Positions 19,001 to 25,337 of a stretch of 40,425 bases of DNA are shown here, piece after piece (position 1 is the first letter of the stretch; every line of letters starts with the position of its first letter). Source of the stretch: Bordetella parapertussis (GTDB lineage Bacteria; Pseudomonadota; Gammaproteobacteria; Burkholderiales; Burkholderiaceae_B); NCBI GenBank assembly GCA_945862495.1, contig CAMAYM010000012.1:1-40425 (forward strand), read 5' to 3'. The notes under the pieces are model-generated. The model did not search any database. It saw nothing but the letters and a program-made list of their open reading frames with translations, and was not told the DNA's origin. Position numbers and translations under genes: made by a program.

Positions 19001-19531
19001 AAACAAGTCAATGAGACTGCCCCGAACGCAAAATTCACCCGGTGCGGTGACCTGTGAAACATGCGCATAGTTGGCTAACGTCAGTTGCGTGCGCAGGGCT
19101 GACTCGTCGAGCTTGTCTTTTTGCTTAAAGGAAAAAGTGTAAGCCGCTAAAAAGCTGGGTGGTGCGAGCCGATACAGCGCGGTTGTGATGGGAACGGTCA
19201 GGACATCGACCTCGCCAAGCATCAGGGCATGCAGGGTACGTAAGCGCTCAGAAATCAGGTCTTGGTGCGGTGAAAAACTGTCATATGGCAGGGTTTCCCA
19301 GTCTGGCAGCGGGCGAACCCTGAGTCCGGGTGCGAAAATTGGAATTTCCTCAGCCAGACGCTGCGCCTCAAGTGGTTCGGCTGTCAGAATCACCATCGTC
19401 TTGCCGCTCGCGGCTGCGAGTTCAGTCAACAGCCAAGCGTCCCCCGAGCCAGCAGGTGTGGGTTGCGCAAAGCGCAGACCGGGCTTGAGAGAGGCGAGTA
19501 AAGCAGAAATAGGGTGTGAAACAGTCGACAT
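16052..19531 (-). CDS. mfd: Transcription-repair coupling factor (Mfd)
   Basis: Large ATP-driven DNA translocase that removes RNA polymerase stalled at DNA damage and recruits UvrA. Visible parts are a UvrB-like N-terminal region (PLPDWETLPYD), the RNA polymerase-binding segment (GDPVVHAQHGIGRYHGL), then the RecG-like motor. The motor has Walker A GFGKTEV near residue 648, the DEEH box near 745, TATPIPRT, and helicase motif VI around QLRGRVGRS. The frame opens at 19561, but the ATG at 19531 gives MSTVSHPISALL, the natural N-terminus, and 1159 residues, close to E. coli (1148). Divergent from ispD. Confidence 0.96.
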   Translation of the reverse strand: MSTVSHPISALLASLKPGLRFAQPTPAGSGDAWLLTELAAASGKTMVILTAEPLEAQRLAEEIPIFAPGLRVRPLPDWETLPYDSFSPHQDLISERLRTLHALMLGEVDVLTVPITTALYRLAPPSFLAAYTFSFKQKDKLDESALRTQLTLANYAHVSQVTAPGEFCVRGSLIDLFPMGSVVPYRIDLFDDEIESIRAFDIDTQRSLYPVGQVQLLPGREFPMDEAARNHFRASFREVFEGDPSRALPYRDMGNGIPFAGVEYYLPLFFETTATLFDYLKTETIVVTLGDIDDAMRRFTQDTATRYNFLKSDRERPVLPPDALFLQSEALFEQLKAFPRLALTADTKHPDFAAAPDIGVSRRADDPLAKFRGLLSHSGQIAQAGRAGSLNSTQRIVLCTDSHGRRETIVQMLAEHGLVPDAQTESVALFLEGEAHFGITVAPLSTGFAVPAQGLLFLTENDLYPGHGGTARRGKRDQERASNVEAMVRDLSELREGDPVVHAQHGIGRYHGLVNLDMGEGEMEFLFLEYANKTTLYVPVSQLHVIARYSGTDSESAPLHLLGSGQWDKARRKAAQQVRDTAAELLDLYAKRAARQGFAFKLPLGDYDLFSEGFGFEETADQAAAIKCVIEDMTSGRPMDRLVCGDVGFGKTEVALRAAFLAIANGKQVALLCPTTLLAEQHALTFSDRFADWPVKVVELSRFRSAKEIKSAIEGITDGTVDIVIGTHKILSKDVNFKRLGLVIIDEEHRFGVRQKEALKSLRAEVDVLTLTATPIPRTLGMSLEGIRDFSVIATAPQKRLAIKTFVRREDNSTMREALLRELKRGGQAYFLHNEVETIHNRRARLEELVPEARIAVAHGQMGERDLEQVMKGFYQKRFNVLLCTTIIETGIDVASANTIIIHRADRFGLAQLHQLRGRVGRSHHQAYAYLMTPGEDAITKNAKKRLEAIQAMEELGSGFFLAMHDLEIRGTGEVLGESQSGNIQEIGFSMYNDMLNEAVRALKAGVEPDLDAPFSAGCEVNLHAPALLPADYCGDVHARLSIYKRLSNTKTDDDLIAIQEELIDRFGKLPEPTRTLISTHKLRLLGLPLGLQKIDASETQIVLHFKQNTPVDPLKLIELVQKQRHIRFSGQDKLRVEIKASDVPARFDATRTVLKALH

Positions 19532-19597
19532 TGACAGTAAATCGCAGGAGTAATCGCGCATAAAAAAGCGCAGGTGATGCGCGACAAATCGGTGTAT

Positions 19598-19626
19598 CTG
19601 ACACCGACTAATCCATTGATTATAAA
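19598..19626 (+). promoter_or_regulatory. Candidate sigma-70 promoter for ispD-ispF
   Basis: CTGACA at 19598-19603 matches five of six -35 bases. A 17-bp spacer leads to TATAAA at 19621-19626, also five of six. The expected start is around 19633, only a few bases before the ispD ATG at 19638, which has no ribosome-binding site. The transcript would be nearly leaderless. The -10 overlaps the opposite-strand -10 for mfd. Confidence 0.5.
19619..19624 (-). promoter_or_regulatory. Candidate -10 box for mfd-serB
   Basis: A perfect TATAAT is read on the minus strand at 19624-19619. It would place the transcript start near 19612 and leave a leader of about 80 bases before mfd. No good -35 box is seen 16-18 bp upstream. 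It overlaps the ispD -10, so the two promoters may compete. Confidence 0.35.
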
Positions 19627-19637
19627 ATCAACTGAAT

Positions 19638-20357
19638 ATGACACCATCCAAAGCCCTGTTTAATGTCCAAAATCGTCTCGTGGCCTTGGTGCCCGCGGCC
19701 GGTATCGGTGCGCGTGCGCTTGCTGCGGGTGAGGACACGCTTCCTAAACAATATCGCGTGTTGGCTGGGCAAGCCATGCTGAGACATTCGGTGCAGGCCC
19801 TGCTAGCAGACCCTCGGATACAAGAGGTCCGAGTGGCCGTAGCGCCAGGCGATCCATATGCCACAACGGTATTGGCTGGCTTGGAAAGGACACATTGTTC
19901 GCCTTGCGGGGGCGCTACGCGTGCGCAGACCGTTTTAAACGCCCTCAATGAGGCGCAGCTTGCCCCAGAGGACTGGGTCTTAGTGCATGATGCCGCACGC
20001 CCAGGACTGCCGCTAGACGCCTTGGCGCGCCTGATTGATGCATGCTTGGCGGATGGTGTGGGTGGTCTGCTGGCCATGCCGGCGGCGGATACCCTCAAAC
20101 AGGCGCAGCCCTCCAGCGATCATGTTGCTAAAACGGTTAATCGCGAGGGATTCTGGCTCGCCCAGACGCCGCAAATGTTTCGAGCAGGTTTGCTGCTCAG
20201 CGCTTTAACGCGTGCGGTCACTGCGCCCGAGCCCCCCACGGATGAGGCGCAGGCGATGGAGGCCTTGGGGTATGCACCGCTTTTGGTGAGAGGTTCAGGA
20301 AAAAACACCAAAATTACCTGGCCTGAAGATTTTCAATGGGTGGAGTCTTGGTTATGA
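19638..20357 (+). CDS. ispD: 2-C-methyl-D-erythritol 4-phosphate cytidylyltransferase (IspD)
   Basis: MEP-pathway enzyme that joins CTP and methylerythritol 4-phosphate to give CDP-methylerythritol, for isoprenoid precursors in the cytoplasm. The 239-residue protein has the nucleotide-binding start LVPAAGIGARALAAG followed by PKQY, then VHDAARPGLP and the C-terminal KITWPEDF. The ATG at 19638 is the first in frame after the promoter but lacks a ribosome-binding site. A GTG at 19680 is possible but no better. The stop overlaps the ispF start by four bases. Small insertions in the N-terminal loop make it slightly longer than the average homologue. Confidence 0.95.
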   Translation: MTPSKALFNVQNRLVALVPAAGIGARALAAGEDTLPKQYRVLAGQAMLRHSVQALLADPRIQEVRVAVAPGDPYATTVLAGLERTHCSPCGGATRAQTVLNALNEAQLAPEDWVLVHDAARPGLPLDALARLIDACLADGVGGLLAMPAADTLKQAQPSSDHVAKTVNREGFWLAQTPQMFRAGLLLSALTRAVTAPEPPTDEAQAMEALGYAPLLVRGSGKNTKITWPEDFQWVESWL

Positions 20358-20842
20358 GTGATTTTGCCTTGCGCATTGGTCAGGGTTTTGATGTACATGC
20401 CCTAGTGGAGGGACGCCCTTTGATCCTTGGGGGTGTTGCGATTGAACACACCCACGGTTTACAGGGGCACTCGGACGCAGATGCGCTTTTACATGCCGTG
20501 ACGGATGCCCTTCTGGGCGCAGCGGGGCTCGGCGATATCGGACGCCTTTTTCCTGATACCGACCCCCAATACAAAGGCGCGGATAGTCGGATGTTGCTGC
20601 GCGAGGCCTATCAGAGGGTGTTAGACGCAGGCTGGCAACTGGTCAATCTGGATGCCACGATTCATGCGCAAGCACCGAAGATCGGACCGCATGCACCCAG
20701 CATGGTCAAAAATATCGCAAGTGACTTGGGCGTCCAGCCCGGTGATGTCAACATCAAAGCAAAAACGAATGAAGGACTGGGCCACCTTGGTCGCAAGGAA
20801 GGGATTGCGGCCAATGTCGTGGTGTTGTTGCGCCGACGCTGA
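20354..20842 (+). CDS. ispF: 2-C-methyl-D-erythritol 2,4-cyclodiphosphate synthase (IspF)
   Basis: MEP-pathway enzyme that converts the CDP-methylerythritol phosphate intermediate to the cyclic diphosphate; a zinc-dependent trimer in the cytoplasm. The 162-residue protein shows Asp13 and His15 (RIGQGFDVHALV) and His47 as the metal ligands, the HSDADALLHAVTDALLGA helix and the GDIGRLFPDTD loop. The C-terminal KTNEGLGHLGRKEGIA is typical. The frame is open a little further upstream, but the ATG at 20354 gives the normal start and an ATGA overlap with ispD. Confidence 0.97.
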   Translation: MSDFALRIGQGFDVHALVEGRPLILGGVAIEHTHGLQGHSDADALLHAVTDALLGAAGLGDIGRLFPDTDPQYKGADSRMLLREAYQRVLDAGWQLVNLDATIHAQAPKIGPHAPSMVKNIASDLGVQPGDVNIKAKTNEGLGHLGRKEGIAANVVVLLRRR

Positions 20843-20905
20843 TTTTCGATAGACACGCTGTCTCAGGTGTCGCCGTCCATTTTTTGGTGCACTGATCGGA
20901 TTGGT

Positions 20906-22333
20906 TCAGCTATCGCTATGTAAGATAAAAATTTCGACTTGAACCGTGAGCCCACCGCCATGCCGGGGACTGAAGGTCAGATTGCCGTTCATATGCTGCA
21001 GCAGGCGATCCACAATGGCGAGTCCGAGCCCCGTACCCGCAGCGCCTGTCCGCGCAGAGTTACCCCGCGAGAACGGCTTGCGTATACGCTCAAGATCGTG
21101 CACAGGAATGCCCGGACCTCGGTCAGAGACTTTAATCTTTAGTGATTGGCTGTTGCCGTCCAAGGTGACAGTGAGCACTGGAATACCTGCTTGATTAAGA
21201 CCGTAACGTCTCGCATTTTCAATGAGGTTGGTGAGGATGCGCCGCAAATCAGTCGCGGAGACCTGCGCATATAGTTCTGGCGCGATTGTGGCGGACAGTG
21301 TGCCGCCGGCATGCGTCGTCAAGCAGCGTTCGCGCTCAATGACTGCGGTCACCAAATTTGAAATATTGAGGGCGACTTGAGGCTCATGACTGGCGGGCCT
21401 GGCATAGTTCATCAGTTGGGCAAGAGAGTGATCAATCTGGGCGAGATCTTGATCGATCGCCTGCCGTCCGACGTCATTCATGTTGCTCATTTCAACTTCG
21501 AGTCGCATGCGTGTCAATGGTGTACGAAGATCGTGAGAGATGCCTGCCAACATCAATGCCCGATCGGCATTCGCTTGATGAATCTCACGTGCCATGCGAT
21601 TAAAACTACTGTTGAGGGTACGTATTTCACGCGCGCCCGTCTCCGGCAATGCCGGGGGCGAGGTGCCCTTTGAGACCAAGTGCGCCGCGCGCGCAAGACG
21701 CGCCAGCGGACGGTTGATATAAGACACCCCAAAGGCCGCGCCAATCAGTGAAAGCAAGAGTGCGGCGGCCCCCCAACTCAGCCACTCAACGCCTCCCGTC
21801 AAACGAATCTCGTGACGTTCAAACGCGAGCCAATATTTTTCATGATTGAGACGAAAACTCACCCAAAAACCTGGCACCTCATTGACGGACCACGCCAAGA
21901 TTGTTTCTTCGCCAAGCTGTCTGCGCACCAGCTTGGCCACGCGTTGCCAGTAACGACCACTCGGCAAAGGTTCGATCACGTCAACACCTGTGCGGGCATA
22001 GACATCCAATCCCTCGCGTAGTGACAGCGTTCGCAGAAGATCTCGACGCTCTTCGCTAGGCGCGTAGGTGAGCGTGGTCAAGGTGAGGTTGACTGAGGTC
22101 GCAATCCGTTGGCTCATCTGCGCTGCACGCGGCCCCATTTCGAGGCTAAAAAACACCAGTACCCAGGCCCCTAGGCTGGCCAGCATGAGTGCGGAGAGCA
22201 GAAGAAAACTGCGTGTGAAGAGATCAACTTGGGAGAGGATTTGCAAAAGCCAAGACCAACCGAAACGTATTGCGTTGACCCAATGCAATAGTTGCTGTCT
22301 GAGTTGGTGCTTGAGCGTACTAATTCCTGCCAT
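20906..22333 (-). CDS. risS: Sensor histidine kinase, EnvZ/RisS type
   Basis: Inner-membrane sensor kinase that pairs with the regulator gene just upstream. The 475-residue protein has two membrane helices (about 43-63 and 186-206) around a periplasmic part of about 120 residues, a HAMP linker, and a HisKA domain with His267 in GISHDLRTPLTRMR. The ATPase domain follows with NLIENARRYG, DRGPGIP and GTGLGLAIVDRLL. The frame is open to 22432, but the ATG at 22333 is preferred; it overlaps the last codons of the regulator by 14 bases. All kinase boxes are intact. The RisS name rests on resemblance to Bordetella. Confidence 0.85.
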   Translation of the reverse strand: MAGISTLKHQLRQQLLHWVNAIRFGWSWLLQILSQVDLFTRSFLLLSALMLASLGAWVLVFFSLEMGPRAAQMSQRIATSVNLTLTTLTYAPSEERRDLLRTLSLREGLDVYARTGVDVIEPLPSGRYWQRVAKLVRRQLGEETILAWSVNEVPGFWVSFRLNHEKYWLAFERHEIRLTGGVEWLSWGAAALLLSLIGAAFGVSYINRPLARLARAAHLVSKGTSPPALPETGAREIRTLNSSFNRMAREIHQANADRALMLAGISHDLRTPLTRMRLEVEMSNMNDVGRQAIDQDLAQIDHSLAQLMNYARPASHEPQVALNISNLVTAVIERERCLTTHAGGTLSATIAPELYAQVSATDLRRILTNLIENARRYGLNQAGIPVLTVTLDGNSQSLKIKVSDRGPGIPVHDLERIRKPFSRGNSARTGAAGTGLGLAIVDRLLQHMNGNLTFSPRHGGGLTVQVEIFILHSDS

Positions 22334-23054
22334 CTGGAACGAACACATAGCCCATTCCCCAGACGGTCTGGATAAACGATGGCTTTGCAGGATTGATTTC
22401 AAGGAGTTTGCGCAGTCGCGAGATTTGTACATCTAGGCTGCGGTCAAACGCCTCGTATTCACGCCCGCGCGCAAGCTCCATGAGCTTGTCTCGAGACAGA
22501 GGAATCTTTGGGTGGCGTGCAAATACTTTTAAGACCGAAAATTCGCCTGTTGTGATGGCTACAATTTGCTGATCTCTCATGAGGGAGCGTGTTGCGAGGT
22601 TGAGGGTGTAAGGCCCAAAGCTGATAGATTCGTTGTCCTGGCCGGGTGCGCCTGGATGCTCTTCGGAACTACGACGCCTGAGTACCGCATTGATACGGGC
22701 GAGCAGTTCGCGTGGGTTGAAGGGTTTGGATAGGTAATCGTCCGCACCCATTTCGAGTCCAATAATGCGATCAATTTCTTCAGCTTTTGCCGTCAGCATA
22801 ATGATGGGGGTTTGGTCGAGGTTGGCGCGTAGGCGTCGACAGATCGACAAACCGTCCTCTCCTGGCAGCATCAAATCAAGCACAAGCATATCAATGTGCT
22901 CACGCTGCAGGATTTTGTTCATTTCTCGGGCGTCCTCGGCAGTCAGGACATTGAAGCCTTGCTCTGTCAGATAGCGACGCAGCAAGTCACGTAGCCTCGG
23001 ATCGTCATCGACGACGAGAATTTTCCGTGTGAATTGGGTATTTAAAGTATTCAT
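22320..23054 (-). CDS. risA: OmpR-family response regulator (RisA-like)
   Basis: Cytoplasmic DNA-binding response regulator, 244 residues. The receiver domain has the acidic pocket Asp16-Asp18 (VVDDD), phospho-acceptor Asp60 (VLDLMLPGEDGL), a conserved Thr in MLTAKAE, and Lys in SKPFNPREL. The winged-helix domain carries TTGEFSVLKV, SRDKLMELARGREYEAFDRSLDVQ and the terminal VWGMGYVFVPDG. It closely resembles RisA of Bordetella and OmpR of enterics. The frame is open to 23123, but the ATG at 23054 gives the usual MNT start; no strong ribosome-binding site is seen. First gene of a two-gene operon. Confidence 0.92.
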   Translation of the reverse strand: MNTLNTQFTRKILVVDDDPRLRDLLRRYLTEQGFNVLTAEDAREMNKILQREHIDMLVLDLMLPGEDGLSICRRLRANLDQTPIIMLTAKAEEIDRIIGLEMGADDYLSKPFNPRELLARINAVLRRRSSEEHPGAPGQDNESISFGPYTLNLATRSLMRDQQIVAITTGEFSVLKVFARHPKIPLSRDKLMELARGREYEAFDRSLDVQISRLRKLLEINPAKPSFIQTVWGMGYVFVPDGRN

Positions 23055-23132
23055 AAATAAAAATGTAACCGCGGTCGCAGCATAAAACGTGCGGATCTCA
23101 CAGGGTTTTACAAAAGCTGACATTTACTTAAA

Positions 23133-23163
23133 AAATTGTGACAATTTGTTTCAATGTTTCAAA
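23133..23163. promoter_or_regulatory. Palindrome and tandem repeat in the risA / tsaB intergenic region
   Basis: AAATTGT-G-ACAATTT is a perfect 15-bp dyad at 23133-23147. It is followed directly by two 8-bp tandem units, GTTTCAAT and GTTTCAAA, at 23148-23163. It lies in the 165-bp gap between the divergent risA and tsaB genes. This layout suits a regulator binding site, perhaps for OmpR-type dimers, but which protein binds is unknown. Confidence 0.4.
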
Positions 23164-23219
23164 TAAATGGCTGAGTCGACGGGTATTGATCGTTGTACGC
23201 GGAGGTTCATTACAATCTC

Positions 23220-24455
23220 ATGATGACAAGAATTCTGGCATTTGAAACCTCGACCTCCACCGGTACTGTTGCCCTGCTCTCTGAGCAAGGGGCCGCTGTG
23301 GTTGTCACGCAGCGCACTATCGAGGGCACGACAGGACATGCCTCCGAAATACTCCCTCTGGCGCATAGTATTTTAGCTGAGCTGAATTTGACGCAAAAAG
23401 ACCTGACCGCGGTCGCCTTTGGGCAGGGACCTGGCGCGTTTACGGGTGTACGCGTTGCCTGTGGTGTGGCACAAGGCATTGCGCTTGCCCTGAACATCCC
23501 TGTGATTCAGATCGGCGCGCTCCCTGCGGTGGCTTCGCAGGTGGCTGCACGTCACCCTGGCGCGTTGCTCTATGTGGCACTAGATGCCCGGATGGATGAA
23601 GTCTATTTTGGCGTGTATGCCTGCGACGCCTGCGCCGAACTTGTCGCGGTTCAGCCCCCAGTCTTGTTGTCGGCAACGGACGTAAGCTTGTTTATTGAGC
23701 AGCGTCAGTTCTTTTGGCGACAACGCTTACCTGACTGTGGTGCTGTGACGCTCGTCGGGGAGGGTTGGAGTGTGGTGCAGCGAATGTGCCCTGAACAAGC
23801 ATTGTCTGAGATCGGTGATGTGGATAATGTCGAGGCGCGTCCCGAAGCTGGCGCAGTGTCTGTGCTTGCGTTGCAGGCGTTCAAAGCAGGCCTGACCATT
23901 CTTCCCGAAAATGCTGCGCCCATGTATCTCCGCGACAAAGTAGCCTTCACCACGCTGGAGCGCGCGCGGGGGGATGGGGGCAATCCACGTGCGCAGGCAC
24001 CGAGCGCCGCCGCGTTGCTGCCAATGCTTCAAGCGGACTTGCCTGAAGTGGTTGCACTCGAAGCTGCGGTTCAATCCTTTCCGTGGACACTCAAAAATTT
24101 TGAAGATGCGCTTGAGGCAGGCTACGAAGCGTGGGTCTTGCGCACAGAAGAGGGGCTCCAAGGCTTTTTCATCATCATGATGGCGCCTGATGTGGTACAT
24201 CTTTTGGTGATTGCTGTCGCGCGGGACGCGCAACGCCGCGGTTATGGCAGTCAAATGTTGGCACACGTGACCAGACAGGCGCGCAGTGTAGGGGCTGAGG
24301 GCGTCGTTCTCGAAGTCCGCCCCTCAAATCTGGGGGCGTGTGCGTTTTATCGAGGTCAAGATTTTGTGCAGATTGGCGTCCGACGGGATTACTATCCAGC
24401 AGCAAAGGGTCAGCGCGAAGACGCATTGATCCTCAAAAAGAGCTTTGATCACTGA
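23220..24455 (+). CDS. tsaB-rimI: TsaB-RimI fusion: tRNA t6A synthesis subunit plus N-alpha-acetyltransferase
   Basis: One 411-residue frame joins two proteins. Residues 1 to about 245 are TsaB, the ASKHA-fold partner of TsaD for threonylcarbamoyl-A37 in tRNA, with FETSTSTGTVALL and GQGPGAFTGVRVACG. After a Gly/Pro/Ala-rich linker (about 245-263), residues 264-411 are a GNAT acetyltransferase like RimI, which acetylates ribosomal protein S18. It has the acetyl-CoA loop RDAQRRGYGSQML and the tail CAFYRGQDFVQIGVRRDYYP. No internal stop or frameshift is visible. Starts at 23220 and 23223 are both possible; GGAGG is 14 bases upstream. The last base overlaps the next gene. Confidence 0.93.
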   Translation: MMTRILAFETSTSTGTVALLSEQGAAVVVTQRTIEGTTGHASEILPLAHSILAELNLTQKDLTAVAFGQGPGAFTGVRVACGVAQGIALALNIPVIQIGALPAVASQVAARHPGALLYVALDARMDEVYFGVYACDACAELVAVQPPVLLSATDVSLFIEQRQFFWRQRLPDCGAVTLVGEGWSVVQRMCPEQALSEIGDVDNVEARPEAGAVSVLALQAFKAGLTILPENAAPMYLRDKVAFTTLERARGDGGNPRAQAPSAAALLPMLQADLPEVVALEAAVQSFPWTLKNFEDALEAGYEAWVLRTEEGLQGFFIIMMAPDVVHLLVIAVARDAQRRGYGSQMLAHVTRQARSVGAEGVVLEVRPSNLGACAFYRGQDFVQIGVRRDYYPAAKGQREDALILKKSFDH

Positions 24456-25312
24456 TGACACACCCGCAATCCAGCGCCCCTCAATACTCCGCTTTGCAGC
24501 TTGCTTGGCTGCAGGAACTCGGCATTGAAAAGCCTTGGTTGCCGAGTGAGCAGCTTGCTCCGAAAACAGTCAGCGCCCCTACTGCGGTTGCGGTGTCCAA
24601 TGCGCCTGTCGAGTCCGTCGCAGCCGTGGTCGCGGCGGTTCGTCCAATAGCGACGCGTCCCTCTGGCGCCTCAAGCCCACGTAAGGTGCCTTCTGTTGCG
24701 CCTTTGTCCGCAACAGAAGCGCAGGTCGATACGCGTGCGCTTGCTGGGGGTGCGCGTGATATGGCGGCTTTGGCAGACATCATTAGCGGCTGTCAGGCGT
24801 GTGGGCTCTGCAGGGAGCGGCAGCAAGCGGTCACCGGCGAAGGCGTGATGCAGCCCGCCATCATGGTGATTGGCGAGGCGCCGGGAGACTATGAAGACCG
24901 CCAGGGCAGACCTTTTGTGGATCGTCCTGGCCTCATGCTGGACAACATGTTGTCCGCTATTCAAAGCAGCCGAACCCAAAATGTGTACGTGAGCAATATC
25001 GTCAAGTGTCGTCCGCCCGGCAATCGAAACCCAAAGCCGGCAGAGCTCTCTGCATGTAAGCCTTATTTGCTGCGTCAAATCGAACTTGTGCGGCCTTTTA
25101 GTATTTTGGCAGTGGGACGTGCGGCCCAAGCACTCCTCGAAACAGACGCGTCTCTGGATAAACTGCGTCAGGTCACCCATTCTCTCTTGGTCGCAGGACA
25201 AAAGATCCCATTGATTGTGACCAGTCATCCTGTCACTTTATTGAATCACCCCGCTGAAAAAGCGGCAGTCTGGCAGGATTTGTTGCTCGTCAAGACCGTT
25301 TCTGGCCTCTGA
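24455..25312 (+). CDS. Uracil-DNA glycosylase, family 4-like with Fe-S cluster
   Basis: DNA repair enzyme that removes uracil from DNA. The first ~100 of 285 residues are Ala/Val/Pro/Ser-rich and look disordered. The catalytic domain then has Cys113 and Cys116 (CQACGLC), Cys185 (KCRPPGNRNP) and Cys201 (ACKPYL), matching the [4Fe-4S] ligands of family 4 including the 16-residue spacing of the last pair. The active-site motif reads GEAPGDYEDRQGRPFVDRPG, where the usual ending is FVGRAG. The second motif is SHPVTLLNHP. It starts on the last base of tsaB-rimI, so the two are surely co-translated. Confidence 0.9.
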   Translation: MTHPQSSAPQYSALQLAWLQELGIEKPWLPSEQLAPKTVSAPTAVAVSNAPVESVAAVVAAVRPIATRPSGASSPRKVPSVAPLSATEAQVDTRALAGGARDMAALADIISGCQACGLCRERQQAVTGEGVMQPAIMVIGEAPGDYEDRQGRPFVDRPGLMLDNMLSAIQSSRTQNVYVSNIVKCRPPGNRNPKPAELSACKPYLLRQIELVRPFSILAVGRAAQALLETDASLDKLRQVTHSLLVAGQKIPLIVTSHPVTLLNHPAEKAAVWQDLLLVKTVSGL

Positions 25313-25337
25313 CGAGCGGTTATGACGTTGTAAAAGG

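Noticed and set aside
20851..20886. Possible terminator after ispF (AGACA / TGTCT stem, later T-run)
   Set aside because: The stems are 5 bp and the six T's lie too far from them; not convincing.
23193..23219. Longer TsaB start from a TTG at 23193
   Set aside because: It adds nine residues that homologues lack and would place the GGAGG inside the coding region; the ATG pair at 23220 gives the normal MTRILAFETS start.
23727..24266. Minus-strand open frame of 179 residues opposite tsaB-rimI
   Set aside because: The plus-strand fusion carries clear TsaB and RimI motifs; the antisense product has none.
24671..25228. Minus-strand open frame of 185 residues opposite the uracil-DNA glycosylase
   Set aside because: The glycosylase motifs and cysteines cover the same bases on the plus strand; the antisense frame is compositional.
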